The notes: generated by a model not told the origin, from the sequence alone. Positions 55,352 to 64,000 are shown, numbered from the stretch's first letter. The stretch: 64,000 bases of DNA from Rhizobium aethiopicum (GCF_014197535.1 NZ_JACIFV010000011.1:104896-168895); one strand, 5' to 3'. Numbers and translations are program-made.

Positions 55352-55576
55352 GTGTTGCGTTTCACAATCTTTTGCGGCCTCCTGCTGCTCGTCGTCTGGG
55401 CGAAGGCACTAACGAGTTACTTCGTCTGGCATTCCATCCACGAAGTCATCGTTGCAATGGTGGCTAGTTTGTTGCTTCTTCAGTGGGCGTATATCGCAAG
55501 CCTGCTCTTTTCCATCTGGCAATCCAGCCGTAATTACAGGAGTCGCCAAAGGGCTAGACGATCCGATCATCGCTAG
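55352..55576 (+). CDS. ExoX/Psi-like small membrane protein (exopolysaccharide repressor family)
   Basis: 74 residues from GTG 55352 (AGGAG just upstream). Two hydrophobic segments, FTIFCGLLLLVVWAKALTSY and VIVAMVASLLLLQWAYIASL, are followed by a basic tail (SRNYRSRQRARRSDHR). Size and layout match ExoX of S. meliloti and Psi of R. leguminosarum bv. phaseoli, small inner-membrane proteins that inhibit exopolysaccharide synthesis. psi is known from bean symbiotic plasmids. The identification rests on layout and a few residues, not on a strong motif. Confidence 0.65.
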   Translation: MLRFTIFCGLLLLVVWAKALTSYFVWHSIHEVIVAMVASLLLLQWAYIASLLFSIWQSSRNYRSRQRARRSDHR

Positions 55577-55664
55577 ACTAGAACGTGGTGTCAGCCACAG
55601 CCTATCATGAGGGCGAAAACCTCGGCGTTCTTTGGAACGCCTCTCATCAAATCAGATCCAACCA

Positions 55665-55925
55665 TGAGTCAACGGAATTCGAACCTGCCGGATGACGTGG
55701 ATGCGTCGAGAGCCCTATCGCCGCGCAAGCTCTGCAACCTCGGGCGTGCCATGATGACGTGTAACAGGTGGCCTGCTCATGCCCTATCTGTGGTGGCTCC
55801 GACTTCATTCGCGGCGGCGAGACCGTCAGCGAAGTGCTGGACTATGTTCATGCGTCCTTCCGTGTCGTGCATCATGTCCAGCCCCGCTTTACCTGCAAAG
55901 CAAAATTGGCCCTTGTTTAGATAGT
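55665..55925 (+). pseudogene. IS66 TnpC N-terminal relic
   Basis: SNLPDDVDASRAL at the start is like the TnpC opening LPDDVEALKA. Later CPICGGSDFIRGGETVSEVL and DYVHASFRVVHHVQPRFTCK match the TnpC zinc-finger region (C..CGG...GE.VSE.LD..PA.FRV..H.RP...C). The coiled-coil part between them is deleted or out of frame. Confidence 0.65.
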
Positions 55926-56023
55926 CGAGGCCGCACTGCCAGAACACAGCGAGGCGATTTTGTCTTGTGGCCAGGTATGTGAAAGACGCTCATGCGAGCC
56001 CACTGGACAGGAGAGGTCAGCAT

Positions 56024-56131
56024 TTGAATTTAAAAAGGTACCTTGATCCAAAAGTGGATGTGCTCGCTTCAGTAGCTGAATTGGATGGTCTGTACCGCGT
56101 CCAGAGGACCATAAAGAAACGTAAGTTATAA
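56024..56131 (+). CDS. Doubtful 35-codon ORF before the CDF gene
   Basis: TTG start with GAGAGG upstream; the product LKRYLDPKVDVLASVAELDG then LYRVQRTIKKRKL has no family. It ends 10 bp before the next gene and could be a leader ORF or chance. Confidence 0.2.
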   Translation: MNLKRYLDPKVDVLASVAELDGLYRVQRTIKKRKL

Positions 56132-56141
56132 GGCTGAGCCT

Positions 56142-57074
56142 ATGAATTTCATGAGAACGGAGCAGGGGCTTCTCTGCGTTTCAATTGCCGTTACCATCCT
56201 CCTTGCCTGCATCGGCATTTTGTTCGGGATCATTTCAGGTTCGTTCGCAATCATATTCGATGGTGTCTACGCACTGACGGACGCTGCTATGACTGTCGTA
56301 GCTCTGCTTGTTACAAAGCTCATCGCGTCATCCGAAGCGCCCTCCAGCAAAGGAAAACTTATCGAGCATTTCACGATGGGGTTCTGGCATCTTGAGCCCA
56401 TAGTCTTGGCTCTCAACGGCATTCTCATAACCGGGTCGGCTGTTTACGCACTTGTCAACGCAATCGGCAGCATTTTGCATGGGGGACGTCCGCTCAACTT
56501 TAGTCAAGCGATCGTCTACTCCGTCGTAACACTCGGTGTGACAGCCACCATGGGGGTTATTGGTGATCGAGCTAATCGTAAGATCAAATCTGATTTCGTT
56601 GCCCTGGATACGAAAGCTTGGCTGATGTCCGCCGGGCTAACGATCGGGTTACTCGTCGCGTTTGCCATCGGATATTTCATTCAGGGGTCTTCTTACGAAT
56701 GGATCTCGCCGTTTATTGACCCGGTCGCGCTGGCATTAATCTGCATTGTGATCATTCCCATTCCGGCGGGCACGGTTCGGCGAGCGCTCGCCGACATACT
56801 GCTTGTTACGCCATTAGATCTCAAACAACAAGTTGACGCGGTCGCCAAAACAATCATCGAACGACATGGATTCATATCCCACCGGGCTTATGTGGCCCGG
56901 GTCGGCCGAGGCCGGCAAATCGAGCTACATTTCGTTGTCTCAGAGGACCTCCCGGCGAGGAAATTGCAGGAATGGGATAAGATCCGTGACGAAATCGGGC
57001 TCGCGATTGGTAACGAGGGTCCGAGTCGTCGGCTCACCATCGCCTTTACAACCGATCCTGAGTGGGCGGATTAG
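56142..57074 (+). CDS. Cation diffusion facilitator family transporter
   Basis: 310-residue CDF protein that exports divalent metal in exchange for protons. Helix II has GSFAIIFDGVYALTDAAMTV with the metal-site D-x3-(x)D pattern, helix V has VALDTKAWLMSAGLTIGLLV, and six hydrophobic segments precede a cytoplasmic domain (DAVAKTIIERHGFISHRAYV, RQIELHFVVSEDLPARKLQE). The histidine found in Zn transporters is absent, so Mn, Fe or Co are possible substrates. Metal supply during nitrogen fixation could explain its place after the nif cluster. The promoter is not identified. Confidence 0.85.
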   Translation: MNFMRTEQGLLCVSIAVTILLACIGILFGIISGSFAIIFDGVYALTDAAMTVVALLVTKLIASSEAPSSKGKLIEHFTMGFWHLEPIVLALNGILITGSAVYALVNAIGSILHGGRPLNFSQAIVYSVVTLGVTATMGVIGDRANRKIKSDFVALDTKAWLMSAGLTIGLLVAFAIGYFIQGSSYEWISPFIDPVALALICIVIIPIPAGTVRRALADILLVTPLDLKQQVDAVAKTIIERHGFISHRAYVARVGRGRQIELHFVVSEDLPARKLQEWDKIRDEIGLAIGNEGPSRRLTIAFTTDPEWAD

Positions 57075-57204
57075 GATTTTGAACCGAATTTGGAGCCCTG
57101 TATCGCAGGCATTCCATAACGGGCGTGATCCTCGAACCGGATGCATAGCTCGGCGTTTTTTCCAGCCACCATGCGTCAATTTGTAAGCGACAAGCCGTGG
57201 CCGT

Positions 57205-58798
57205 TCAGGCGGCGTAGTTCCATGGCATGAGCGCGTCGATTTCACTGCTGGGCCATCCATTCGCAAGGCGCTCAAGCGTCTGGGTCAACCAAGCTTGCGG
57301 ATCGACTGCATTCATCTTTGCCGTTTGCAGGAGCGTCGCGATGGTCGCCCAAGTCCGGCCGCCACCGTCGCTTCCAGCGAATAGACTATTTTTTCTCGTG
57401 ATCGCTTGGGGTCTGATTGCTCGCTCGACTATGTTGGAGTCGAGTTCGATGCGGCCGTCGGTCAGGAAGCGCTCGAAGATGTCTCGACGCGAGATGGCAT
57501 ACCGCAGAGCTTCGGCGAGTTTGGATTTTCCAGAGACCCGTGGCAGGGTCGCCTGCCAGAGAGTGAAGAGGTCACGGACGATCGCTGCGGAGATCTCCTG
57601 GCGTGCAGCGACACGAGCTTCAGGGCTTTGGCCGCGCACACGCTCCTCGATCTCCCATAACCTCGCCATACGCTCGACGGTGTCTGTAGCGACCTTCGAG
57701 CTCTTTGCGACATGCAACTCGTAGAACTTTCTCCGGCTGTGCGACCAACAGCCGGCCAGGATGGCGCTGTCATTGCCTCCATCTTTCCGGACGAGCTTGT
57801 TATAAGCGGCATATCCGTCGACCTGCAGGATTCCACGATAGCCGCTCAGGTGTCGTGCGACACACTCGGTGGCTCGACTGTCCTCGAAGCGATAGGCTAC
57901 CATCGGTGGACCGCTGCCCCCAAAAGTCCGGTCATCCCTGGCATACGCCCATAGCCATGCCGTCTTCGCTGATCCGGAACCAGGTGCAAGTGTGGGCAAG
58001 GTCGTTTCGTCGGCAAAGATCCGTTCGGCCTTCTTGATCTCATCGAGGATGTAGTCGGCGAGGATATTGAGCTCGAACCCCAGCTTGCCCATCCATTGAG
58101 CCATCAGCTTGCGGTCGAGTTCGACCTTGTCGCGTGCGTAGATGGCTTCCTGGCGATAGAGTGGCAGCCCGTCGGCATATTTGGAAACGGCGATCTGGGC
58201 CAGAAGTTGCTTCCGTCGGAATGCCACCTTCGATGATATGTGCCGGAGCCGCCGCCTGGACGACACCATCCTCGTTCCTAAAGGCATACTTCGGCCGGCG
58301 GGTGACGATGACACGGAACTTCGCTGCCACGACATCCAGCCGCTCGGAGACGTCTTCTCCAATCAGGATTTTGGTCTTACCTGCATGTTCTGGAAGCTCT
58401 TCCGGTTCGATCACGACCTCGACGCGCTCAAGATGAGGCGCAAAGCCCTTGCGTGGCCGCGGAGCGCGTTTGCTGTCCGCGCTACCGCGGCCTTTCGTGA
58501 CCTGAGCCTTGATCGTCGCAATGCCGGTCTCGATCTCTTCGAAGACAAAGGCATGCTGCTCGTCATCGACGGTGGATGATGCAAGCCTTTCCGAGCGTCG
58601 GCCAAATCGGGCGCGATCGAAAGCCTTCAGGATCTGCGTCAGCCGCTCGATGCGCTCATCGGCGTCCGCGTTGCGGGCCTCTAGATCGTCAACCTGCTTC
58701 TCCAAAGCCTCGACGCGGGCTGCTTTTGCGGCCATGGCAAGAACCATGGCTTTGAGAGCCTCTACATCATCCGGGAGCTCAATCTCGGGCCGCGTCAT
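57205..58798 (-). pseudogene. tnpC: IS66 transposase TnpC, frameshifted
   Basis: The N-terminal half (IELPDDVEALKAMVLAMAAK, IGEDVSERLDVVAAKFRVIV, IIEGGIPTEA) is read from 58798. The rest (LLAQIAVSKYADGLPLYRQE, ERIFADETTLPTLAPGSG, ILQVDGYAAYNKLVRKDG, IELDSNIVERAIRPQAITRK) is in another frame down to 57205. One indel near 58205 separates them. All catalytic residues are present but in two frames. Confidence 0.92.
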
Positions 58799-58872
58799 GG
58801 GTATGATCAGAGCATATTTTGCCGCGCTCCGCCCATGCTTTCAGGGACCTGATTCACTTCGCCGCAGCGGTT

Positions 58873-59217
58873 TTACCCAACAATCTCGGGAGGCTTCACC
58901 GGCGTGGATCGAACCCGCTTCCAGTCCATTCCGTCGACTAAAGCCAGAAGCTGGGCATGATTGAGCTGGACGCGATGATGGCCGATCCGGGGCCAGCAGA
59001 ACTGGGCTTTTTCCAGCCGCTTCGCATAGAGGCAAACGCCGGAGCCATCCCACCACACGATCTTGACTCGGTCTGCTCTCTTGGCCCGAAAGACATAAAG
59101 TGCACCGTTGAACGGATCACTGCCAGCATCCCGTACCAGCGAAAGCAAGCTGTCCGGCCCCTTTCGGAAGTCGATGGGATGGCTCGCAAGAAAGACCTTC
59201 ACGCCGGACCGGATCAT
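58873..59217 (-). CDS. tnpB: IS66 accessory protein TnpB
   Basis: 114 residues: GVKVFLASHPIDFRKGPDSL, YVFRAKRADRVKIVWWDGSG and RLEKAQFCWPRIGHHRVQLN. Intact; overlaps tnpA by 4 bp. Confidence 0.92.
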   Translation of the reverse strand: MIRSGVKVFLASHPIDFRKGPDSLLSLVRDAGSDPFNGALYVFRAKRADRVKIVWWDGSGVCLYAKRLEKAQFCWPRIGHHRVQLNHAQLLALVDGMDWKRVRSTPVKPPEIVG

Positions 59218-59600
59218 GCCGACCGCACCGCTCGGATCACCCGCTGCAGGTGTGCTTCGCCGATATCTGCGTCGGCCCGGATAACGACGTCGCCGATGAT
59301 AAGCTCGATCATCGCACGTGTGCCAATCGTCCCAGTCTCCGTCTGACCAGCCCGATCTTGCGAGGAGGATCGTTGTCCGTCACGAGCATCACGACGCCAG
59401 CCAAATAGCTGCGAGGGATGTATGCCGATGCGATGCGCAATGGCTGAGACGCTTGCGCCGGGCTCCATTGCCTCAGCCACAGCCCGCGCTTTAAAATCAT
59501 CGGACCAGCGGCGCCGAAATTGCCGTGGGGCGCCCTCAAGCCGTTCCGGAACAGCCTCGATCATATGGAAGTTTCTAGTTCCAGAGCTAGGCGCAGACAT
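59214..59600 (-). CDS. tnpA: IS66 accessory protein TnpA
   Basis: 128 residues with transposase_8-type helix-turn-helix: RRWSDDFKARAVAEAMEPGA and AHRIGIHPSQLFGWRRDA. The start may instead be the internal ATG at 59564. Confidence 0.88.
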   Translation of the reverse strand: MSAPSSGTRNFHMIEAVPERLEGAPRQFRRRWSDDFKARAVAEAMEPGASVSAIAHRIGIHPSQLFGWRRDARDGQRSSSQDRAGQTETGTIGTRAMIELIIGDVVIRADADIGEAHLQRVIRAVRSA

Positions 59601-59729
59601 AGAAGCTCACAGTTTGTGAATCGTCTGTCCGCAATACAGCGGCCAACGCTACTGACGCCAGATGGGGTCAGCTTGTCGCTTACGTCAATTTCACGGTTCG
59701 TACCAATCTTCGATCAATGCGGCCAGTTT

Positions 59730-59935
59730 CGATGCCGTAGTTTTCCGTTATGCCTCCAGGCGCGATACTCGATTCAGCGAATAGGGTTGGCTGAACCCAG
59801 ATCGCGCCTTTGCGTTCAAGCTCCACAGGCGGTTTCGCCGTCTTGATCTTGTTGAGATCCTGCCGGAGGCCGATTGTCTCGCGTTCTTTGAAACGAGCGA
59901 CGCCTATGTCCTTGTACTGGCTCAGGAGGGCGCGG
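59730..59935 (-). pseudogene. Fragment of an ATP-dependent DNA ligase (LigD-like) gene
   Basis: Minus strand reads QYKDIGVARFKERETIGLRQ, DLNKIKTAKPPVELERKGAI and WVQPTLFAESSIAPGGITEN. This matches the OB-fold end of LigD-type ligases (GF..R....L...L......PPV........WV.P.L.AE). About 65 codons remain. The neighbouring IS66 insertion probably did not cause the loss, because its other flank does not continue the gene. Confidence 0.5.
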
Positions 59936-60190
59936 CCCAGCTGCCCAGGTTCCGATAGATGTCATCGCGCAGCTGTCGGACCTGTCGATTGAGCTCACCA
60001 AGTTGCGCAGGCGTATGGTCGGAAATTTCCAGAAGAGCGTCGCCCAGGCAGCCAGCTCGCGACCTCAGCTCCGGCCCGCGTAACCCGCCGGGTGATGCTG
60101 CGGGCGGCAAGGGTCATCAGCGACTATGGTTCCGCGAACGCGACGAGGCGCCCGCGGATAGCCGTCGGCAACATGAAGTCGCCTCGTAGG

Positions 60191-60919
60191 TCAGACCTTG
60201 TGCAGAAAATCGACCACGCCGGTATCGAGATCATAATAGGCGGGCACGATCTTCACCTTGCCTTCCTCGACCAGGCGAGAAACAATCGCACTTTCGGTGA
60301 GGATGCGCTCGGCGCCGTTGAAGGCATTGGCATGGACGGTCTTGTCGACAAAATTGTCGCCGCGATCGGTCTCCGCCAAAGCCACGGGCAGGATCGGCTG
60401 GGTCATCTTGCCGATTGAGCCATCGAGCTTGGTGCCCTTGGACACGACCTCGCAGGCGGCGGAGACCGCCCCGCAACGCTTGTGGCCCATGACGACGATC
60501 AGCGGCGCATGCAGATGTTCGGTGCCATATTCGATCGTGCCGAGCACATCGGTGTCGACCACGTTTCCGGCATTGCGGGCGACGAAGAGTTCGCCGAGCG
60601 TCACGCCGCCGAATACAAGTTCCGGCACGACACGGCTGTCGGAACAGGTCAGCACGATCGCCCAAGGTGCCTGGCTCTTGGCGACGTCCTGCCGGCGCTT
60701 GGAAATATTGGCGGCGCAGGCTTCCGTGTCGGCGACGAATTTCTTGTTGCCTTCCTGGAGTTTTGCCAGTGCTTCATCCGGCAGGAGGGCGGGAGCGTTC
60801 GAGGCGAATGCCGGCATGGTCATGTCAAAGCCTGCAGTCATGACGGCCACGCCTCCGATGCCGGCAAATTTCAGCAGGGAGCGACGGCTGAGTGGGGAGG
60901 AATTGCATTCAAAGCACAT
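60191..60919 (-). CDS. Beta-carbonic anhydrase with Tat-type signal
   Basis: 242 residues. It interconverts CO2 and bicarbonate. Zinc ligands are in VLTCSDSRVVPELVFGG (C-x-D-x-R) and VVMGHKRCGAVSAACEVV (H-x2-C). The N-terminus SPLSRRSLLKFAGIGGVAVM is a twin-arginine signal, so the enzyme should be periplasmic. ATG 60919 has AGGACC upstream; the frame is open to 61039. An ATTCTCCG/CGGAGAAT palindrome lies 70-90 bp before the start and may be its operator. It stands alone, between a ligase fragment and an MFS fragment. Confidence 0.9.
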   Translation of the reverse strand: MCFECNSSPLSRRSLLKFAGIGGVAVMTAGFDMTMPAFASNAPALLPDEALAKLQEGNKKFVADTEACAANISKRRQDVAKSQAPWAIVLTCSDSRVVPELVFGGVTLGELFVARNAGNVVDTDVLGTIEYGTEHLHAPLIVVMGHKRCGAVSAACEVVSKGTKLDGSIGKMTQPILPVALAETDRGDNFVDKTVHANAFNGAERILTESAIVSRLVEEGKVKIVPAYYDLDTGVVDFLHKV

Positions 60920-60989
60920 GGTATCGGTCCTTTTGCAATATCCGGGATGGCTGCGGAGAAATGGCACCTGCTCCAAGTCATGTCCGGCA

Positions 60990-61010
60990 ATTCTCCGGGA
61001 ATCGGAGAAT
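60990..61010. promoter_or_regulatory. Palindrome upstream of carbonic anhydrase
   Basis: ATTCTCCG and CGGAGAAT with a 5-bp spacer, perfect 8-bp arms. Its position suggests a regulator binding site; the factor is unknown. Confidence 0.45.
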
Positions 61011-61154
61011 GGCCGATTGGTTATGCCTTGATATGGCACTCATCAAGCGGAATTTTGACGCATCGGAGGAGCTAAGCCAATCCTGGAGTATTGCCCCGGC
61101 CGTACGGTAGATCAACCCGGCCCTGACGGGTTCTGGCGAGGGATGCTCATGCGC

Positions 61155-61449
61155 GGCATATTGGGTTGCAAGGGACCCTTTGGGCGCTGCCTTCTGCTTC
61201 TTTAGTGGCTCCGCTGCCGCCGGCGGGATCGCATTCATTAACTCACTCGGGAACCTAGGAGCATTTGTGGGGCCGTTCGTTATAGGGTATCTCCGTAGTC
61301 AGCCCGGAGGTTTTTCCACAGGCCTATACGCTTTGGCAATCATGGGCCTAGCCGCGACAGTCATGTTGATTTTCCTCCTGCGCCTCCTGCGCCTCCTGCG
61401 CCAAACTCGATCGAAACAACCAGATGTTCTTGTGTTTGTTGTCACGTGA
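61155..61449 (+). pseudogene. C-terminal fragment of an MFS transporter
   Basis: GSAAAGGIAFINSLGNLGAF and VGPFVIGYLRSQPGGFSTGL are the conserved tail of the tartrate/dicarboxylate-type MFS permeases, followed by a last helix (LAIMGLAATVMLIFLLRLL). The first ~330 residues of such a protein are absent. Confidence 0.7.
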
Positions 61450-61797
61450 GCCGAGCCGGTTAGGTGCACAACGAGATGCGGCTCGGGTCCGCGAGGAACC
61501 AACAGCAAGAGCTCGCAAAATTCCTCAGCGTCACCGGCCGCCGTCTTCGCACCCAAGGCCGAACCCGGCAATGCCGCTCATGTCGGCGCACCGATGCCGG
61601 GCGCCATCTCGCGCGTCTTTGTGTCGCCCGGACAGGCGATCAATGCCGACGATGTGCTGGTGTCGACCGAAGCGATGAAGGTGGAAACGGCAATTCACGC
61701 CGAGGAGAACGGCACGATCGCCGAAGTTCTCGTCAAAGCCGGCGACCAGATCGATGCCAAGGACCTGCTTGTAACTATCGCGGCCGGTTCAGCGTAA
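61447..61797 (+). pseudogene. Biotinyl-domain fragment of pyruvate carboxylase
   Basis: HVGAPMPGAISRVFVSPGQA, INADDVLVSTEAMKVETAIH and TIAEVLVKAGDQIDAKDLLV form the C-terminal biotin-carrier domain of pyruvate carboxylase. The biotin lysine is kept in EAMKVE (normally EAMKME). About 70 well-conserved codons remain, with no start. The rest of the 1,150-residue enzyme is not here. Confidence 0.75.
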
Positions 61798-61905
61798 AGT
61801 TCCATAACGTTGATTATGCTATTTGGTGTTGTAGCCGGGTGGGTTCAAGGATGAAGTGCGACTTGCGATAGATACCAATGGGTTATCACTCGCAAGGAAT
61901 GGCTG

Positions 61906-62916
61906 ATGAGACGCACCTACTCCCAGATCGACATGGATGAACGTCGCAGGATCGCTCGCTGGCGAGTAGCGGGCCTCAGCGCCACCGTCATTGCCGAGAA
62001 GCTCGGCCGGCATCGCTCGACGATTTTCCGCGAGCTCAAGCGGAATGCTTTTGAAGACCCGCAGATGCCGGATCTGAGCGGCTACTATTGCGTCACCGCC
62101 AACGAGATGGCCCGTGAGCGCAGAGCCAAGCTGCGCAAGCTCGCCCGGTTCTCCCATGTGCGCCAATCGGTGATCGAACGGATCATCCATGGCTGGTCGC
62201 CACAGCAGATCGCCGGCCGCATGCGGCTGGAGCGCCATCCAATCTGCGTCAGTTATGAGACGATCTACAAGTTCGCCTATTCCGCAGACGGTCAGGCCAT
62301 CAAACTGTGGCGGCACCTGCCGGAGCGGCGTGCGAGACGCAGATCGCGGCATGCCCGCCGGCGTCACGGTCGCCGCTTCAGCCCGGAACTCAACATCCTT
62401 CATCGTCCCGATACTGTCGCCGAGCGCAAGCAGTTCGGCCACTGGGAGTGCGATCTCATTCAGTTTCGCAAGAAGTTCGGCAAGGCCAACGTGACCTCAT
62501 TGGTCGAGCGGGTCAGCCGTTTTGCTGTCTTCCTGCGCAACAATGACCGGCAGTCGAAGCCGATCATGGACGGGTTGATCGCGGTGCTCCAACCCCTGCC
62601 CCACGCTGCTCGACGCTCAATCACCTTCGACCGCGGCACTGAGTTCAGCGAATGGCCCTATCTGCAGGCTGGCATCGGAACGCAGACTTGGTTCTGTGAC
62701 CCGCAGTCGCCCTGGCAGAAAGGCACGGTCGAGAACACCAATGGCCGGGTTCGCAAATGGCTGTCGAGAGAGGTGGATCCGCTGTCGATCACCGATGGCG
62801 AGCTGAAGGACATCTGCGATCGCCTCAACTCGACACCGCGGAAGTGCCTCGGCTACCGAACCCCGGCGGAGGTCTTTCGCAAGAAACTACTCGCGCAAAT
62901 GCGACGTGTCGGCTAG
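61906..62916 (+). CDS. IS30-family transposase
   Basis: 336 residues with the IS30 start YSQIDMDERRRIARWRVAGL, LGRHRSTIFRELKRNAFEDP (HTH), GHWECDLIQFRKKFGKANVT (first D), SITFDRGTEFSEWPYLQAGI (second D) and SPWQKGTVENTNGRVRKWLS (E). The frame is intact. CTGCGACTTGCG-like inverted ends near 61857 and 62935 probably bound the element. Confidence 0.93.
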   Translation: MRRTYSQIDMDERRRIARWRVAGLSATVIAEKLGRHRSTIFRELKRNAFEDPQMPDLSGYYCVTANEMARERRAKLRKLARFSHVRQSVIERIIHGWSPQQIAGRMRLERHPICVSYETIYKFAYSADGQAIKLWRHLPERRARRRSRHARRRHGRRFSPELNILHRPDTVAERKQFGHWECDLIQFRKKFGKANVTSLVERVSRFAVFLRNNDRQSKPIMDGLIAVLQPLPHAARRSITFDRGTEFSEWPYLQAGIGTQTWFCDPQSPWQKGTVENTNGRVRKWLSREVDPLSITDGELKDICDRLNSTPRKCLGYRTPAEVFRKKLLAQMRRVG

Positions 62917-63032
62917 CGTCGCATGCGCAAGTCGCAGTTCGGCATGAACTCACACCGCAAAGTTGAAGTGTCCTGATTCTGCAAAGTTGGAATGTCACAC
63001 TCTCCCCGTTTTGATGACGGCGGAGATTGCAG

Positions 63033-63490
63033 ATGGGATTGATAGCGATGAGCGAGCGTGATCTGCAGCGGATCGAGGTTTTGTCGAAGGTTGCCGACGG
63101 CCGCATGACGATGGTGTCGGCGTCGCATGTGCTTGCTCTCAGCGAGCGCCAGGTGCGGCGGCTGTTGGCCGCTATGTCGAGACCTATGCCTATGCCGACG
63201 GCCGCCTCGATGTACGATGGAAGGGACATTCCCTGCCCTACAAAACCTTCGACAAGGACCAGCGGGTGACGCATGCGGCGATCACCGAGAACAAACGGCT
63301 CGGCGACGTTCTGTCTTATATCAAGGAGCGTCAGGAGCAGCCGTCGAAGCCGGTGGTGATGACCAACAGCGAGAAGAACGGCTATGTGCGACGTGCTCAC
63401 GGTCCGGGACGGCGGAAGGATTTTACGAACGATCCGGCCGTCATCGAACGCCATAAAGCTGCGCTGGCAAAGCGCGATGCTGCCGAGTGA
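63033..63490 (+). pseudogene. Internally deleted ISNCY-type transposase
   Basis: The N-terminus MSERDLQRIEVLSKVADGRM with VLALSERQVRRLLAAM is followed, in another frame and after loss of the catalytic core, by the C-terminal part YADGRLDVRWKGHSLPYKTF and RVTHAAITENKRLGDVLSYI. A full protein would be around 450 residues. Here about 150 codons remain. Confidence 0.75.
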
Positions 63491-63719
63491 GGCGTCGATC
63501 GCATCGTCTTAAAGCTAAAGCCGATAGGTGCCCCTCACCCGCCCCCGCTCCGCCCTTTCAACCCGGCCCAGCCGGTCGGATCGGGGCTGATCATCAGAGC
63601 CAGCGTCGCGTTTCTAACTGGCTGACAATGTCGCCCCTCTAATCAGCTTTGACAGCAATTGTAACCGCAAAGTTAGAATGTAAGAACCACTGGCATCTAT
63701 TGCTCGATCGATCTCCACC

Positions 63720-64000
63720 CTATTGCAGGAAAAGGTAAATGTCGCTCTGCATGCCTGATGGCCCCAGAGTGGCCGTGTAGGGCACACCATGGATACTGAA
63801 GTTGGTGGGTTTGTCCGCGCTCGGCAGCAAGTCAAACAAGTACATTGCAGGCAGAAGGTCATCTGGTACCGGTTGATTGCCGTGTTGCCAGCTCGGAGGG
63901 ACAAATCCTCCCAAGTCGTCCACAGGCAGCGTGTACTGTGGGGTGCCGAAGATCGATGCCCCCAAGCTTTGCTCCCATGGTGCGTCTGGCGGATTGACGC
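63720..64000 (-). CDS. Unidentified gene, 3' part only, running off the right edge
   Basis: Open frame from the window edge to a stop at 63720, giving 93 residues: VNPPDAPWEQSLGASIFGTP at the edge, then LPVDDLGGFVPPSWQHGNQP and YTATLGPSGMQSDIYLFLQ at the end. I do not recognise it. The composition looks like a real protein with many prolines and glycines and no membrane segment. No function can be given. Confidence 0.55.
   Translation of the reverse strand, partial: VNPPDAPWEQSLGASIFGTPQYTLPVDDLGGFVPPSWQHGNQPVPDDLLPAMYLFDLLPSADKPTNFSIHGVPYTATLGPSGMQSDIYLFLQ

Larger units (their letters stand above)
57183..59683 (-). mobile_element. IS66-family element with exact ends and 8-bp target duplication
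   Basis: Inverted repeats GTAAGCGACAAGC at 57183 and its complement ending at 59683. The flanks carry the direct repeat GTCAATTT at 57175-57182 and 59684-59691, the 8-bp duplication typical of IS66. tnpA and tnpB are intact; tnpC is frameshifted, so the copy is no longer autonomous. Confidence 0.95.

Overview
The window looks like a stretch of a rhizobial symbiotic plasmid, most like those of bean-nodulating Rhizobium (R. etli / R. phaseoli type). Four things in the sequence point there: a repABC replicon at the left end, a complete nifHDKENX operon with a NifA/sigma-54 promoter, a lone nodA behind its own nod box with no nodBC after it (an arrangement known from R. etli), and two nodD genes. 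Dense, nested insertion sequences and many gene relics are typical of such plasmids. The species assignment is inference.

Layout. 1-3.2 kb: repC (cut by the window edge), repB and repA with a ctRNA candidate and an operator-like palindrome. 3.5-4.2 kb: a dead LuxI-type traI, so the quorum-controlled transfer functions usually found beside repABC have decayed. 4.6-11.2 kb: an unusual metabolic/RiPP-like block: an MDR dehydrogenase, then a leftward operon apt - radical SAM/SPASM - two small unknown proteins - NTP_transf_5 nucleotidyltransferase - PRPP synthetase, with a 39-codon ORF in front of it, and a phasin gene with a sigma-54-type promoter. 12.1-17 kb: aquaporin, acyltransferase-3 protein, decayed plasmid helicase, and a complete nifH-type promoter that now drives only a nifH stump and an intact DUF269 (nifX-associated) paralogue.

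17.3-24 kb holds the most interesting locus. A 41-codon ORF absent from routine ORF calls encodes a double-glycine leader peptide with an aromatic 17-residue core. It lies 18 bp upstream of an HlyD-type adaptor and a C39 peptidase-containing ABC exporter. The operon has a TGT-N10-ACA NifA site and a -24/-12 promoter with the same spacing as nifH. The sequence therefore predicts a peptide matured and exported during nitrogen fixation. The locus lies between two inverted relics of one IS3-family element.

24-46.8 kb is accessory: a large serine recombinase element sitting in an IS3 orfB, DUF6875 and YbaK-type genes, an IS5 nested in an IS3, a nod box followed by an LLM monooxygenase and nodD, an IS66 element, a second nodD with a nod box, a MetRS paralogue, an IS3, a secreted HEXXH metallopeptidase with a sigma-54-type promoter, nodA, a gmd relic (GDP-fucose pathway) and a broken IS630. 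46.8-55.6 kb: nif promoter, nifH, D, K, E, N, X, DUF269, a truncated DUF683 gene and an ExoX/Psi-like small membrane protein. 55.6-64 kb: CDF cation transporter, an IS66 element with an exact 8-bp target duplication, carbonic anhydrase, fragments of ligase, MFS and pyruvate carboxylase genes, IS30, a shortened ISNCY-like element, and an unidentified gene running off the right edge.

Taken together, nif genes make nitrogenase and its FeMo-cofactor scaffold, nodD/nod boxes/nodA contribute to Nod-factor synthesis, and several accessory genes (peptide exporter, phasin, metallopeptidase) appear to have been placed under nitrogen-fixation-type promoters. No tRNA, rRNA or CRISPR array was seen.
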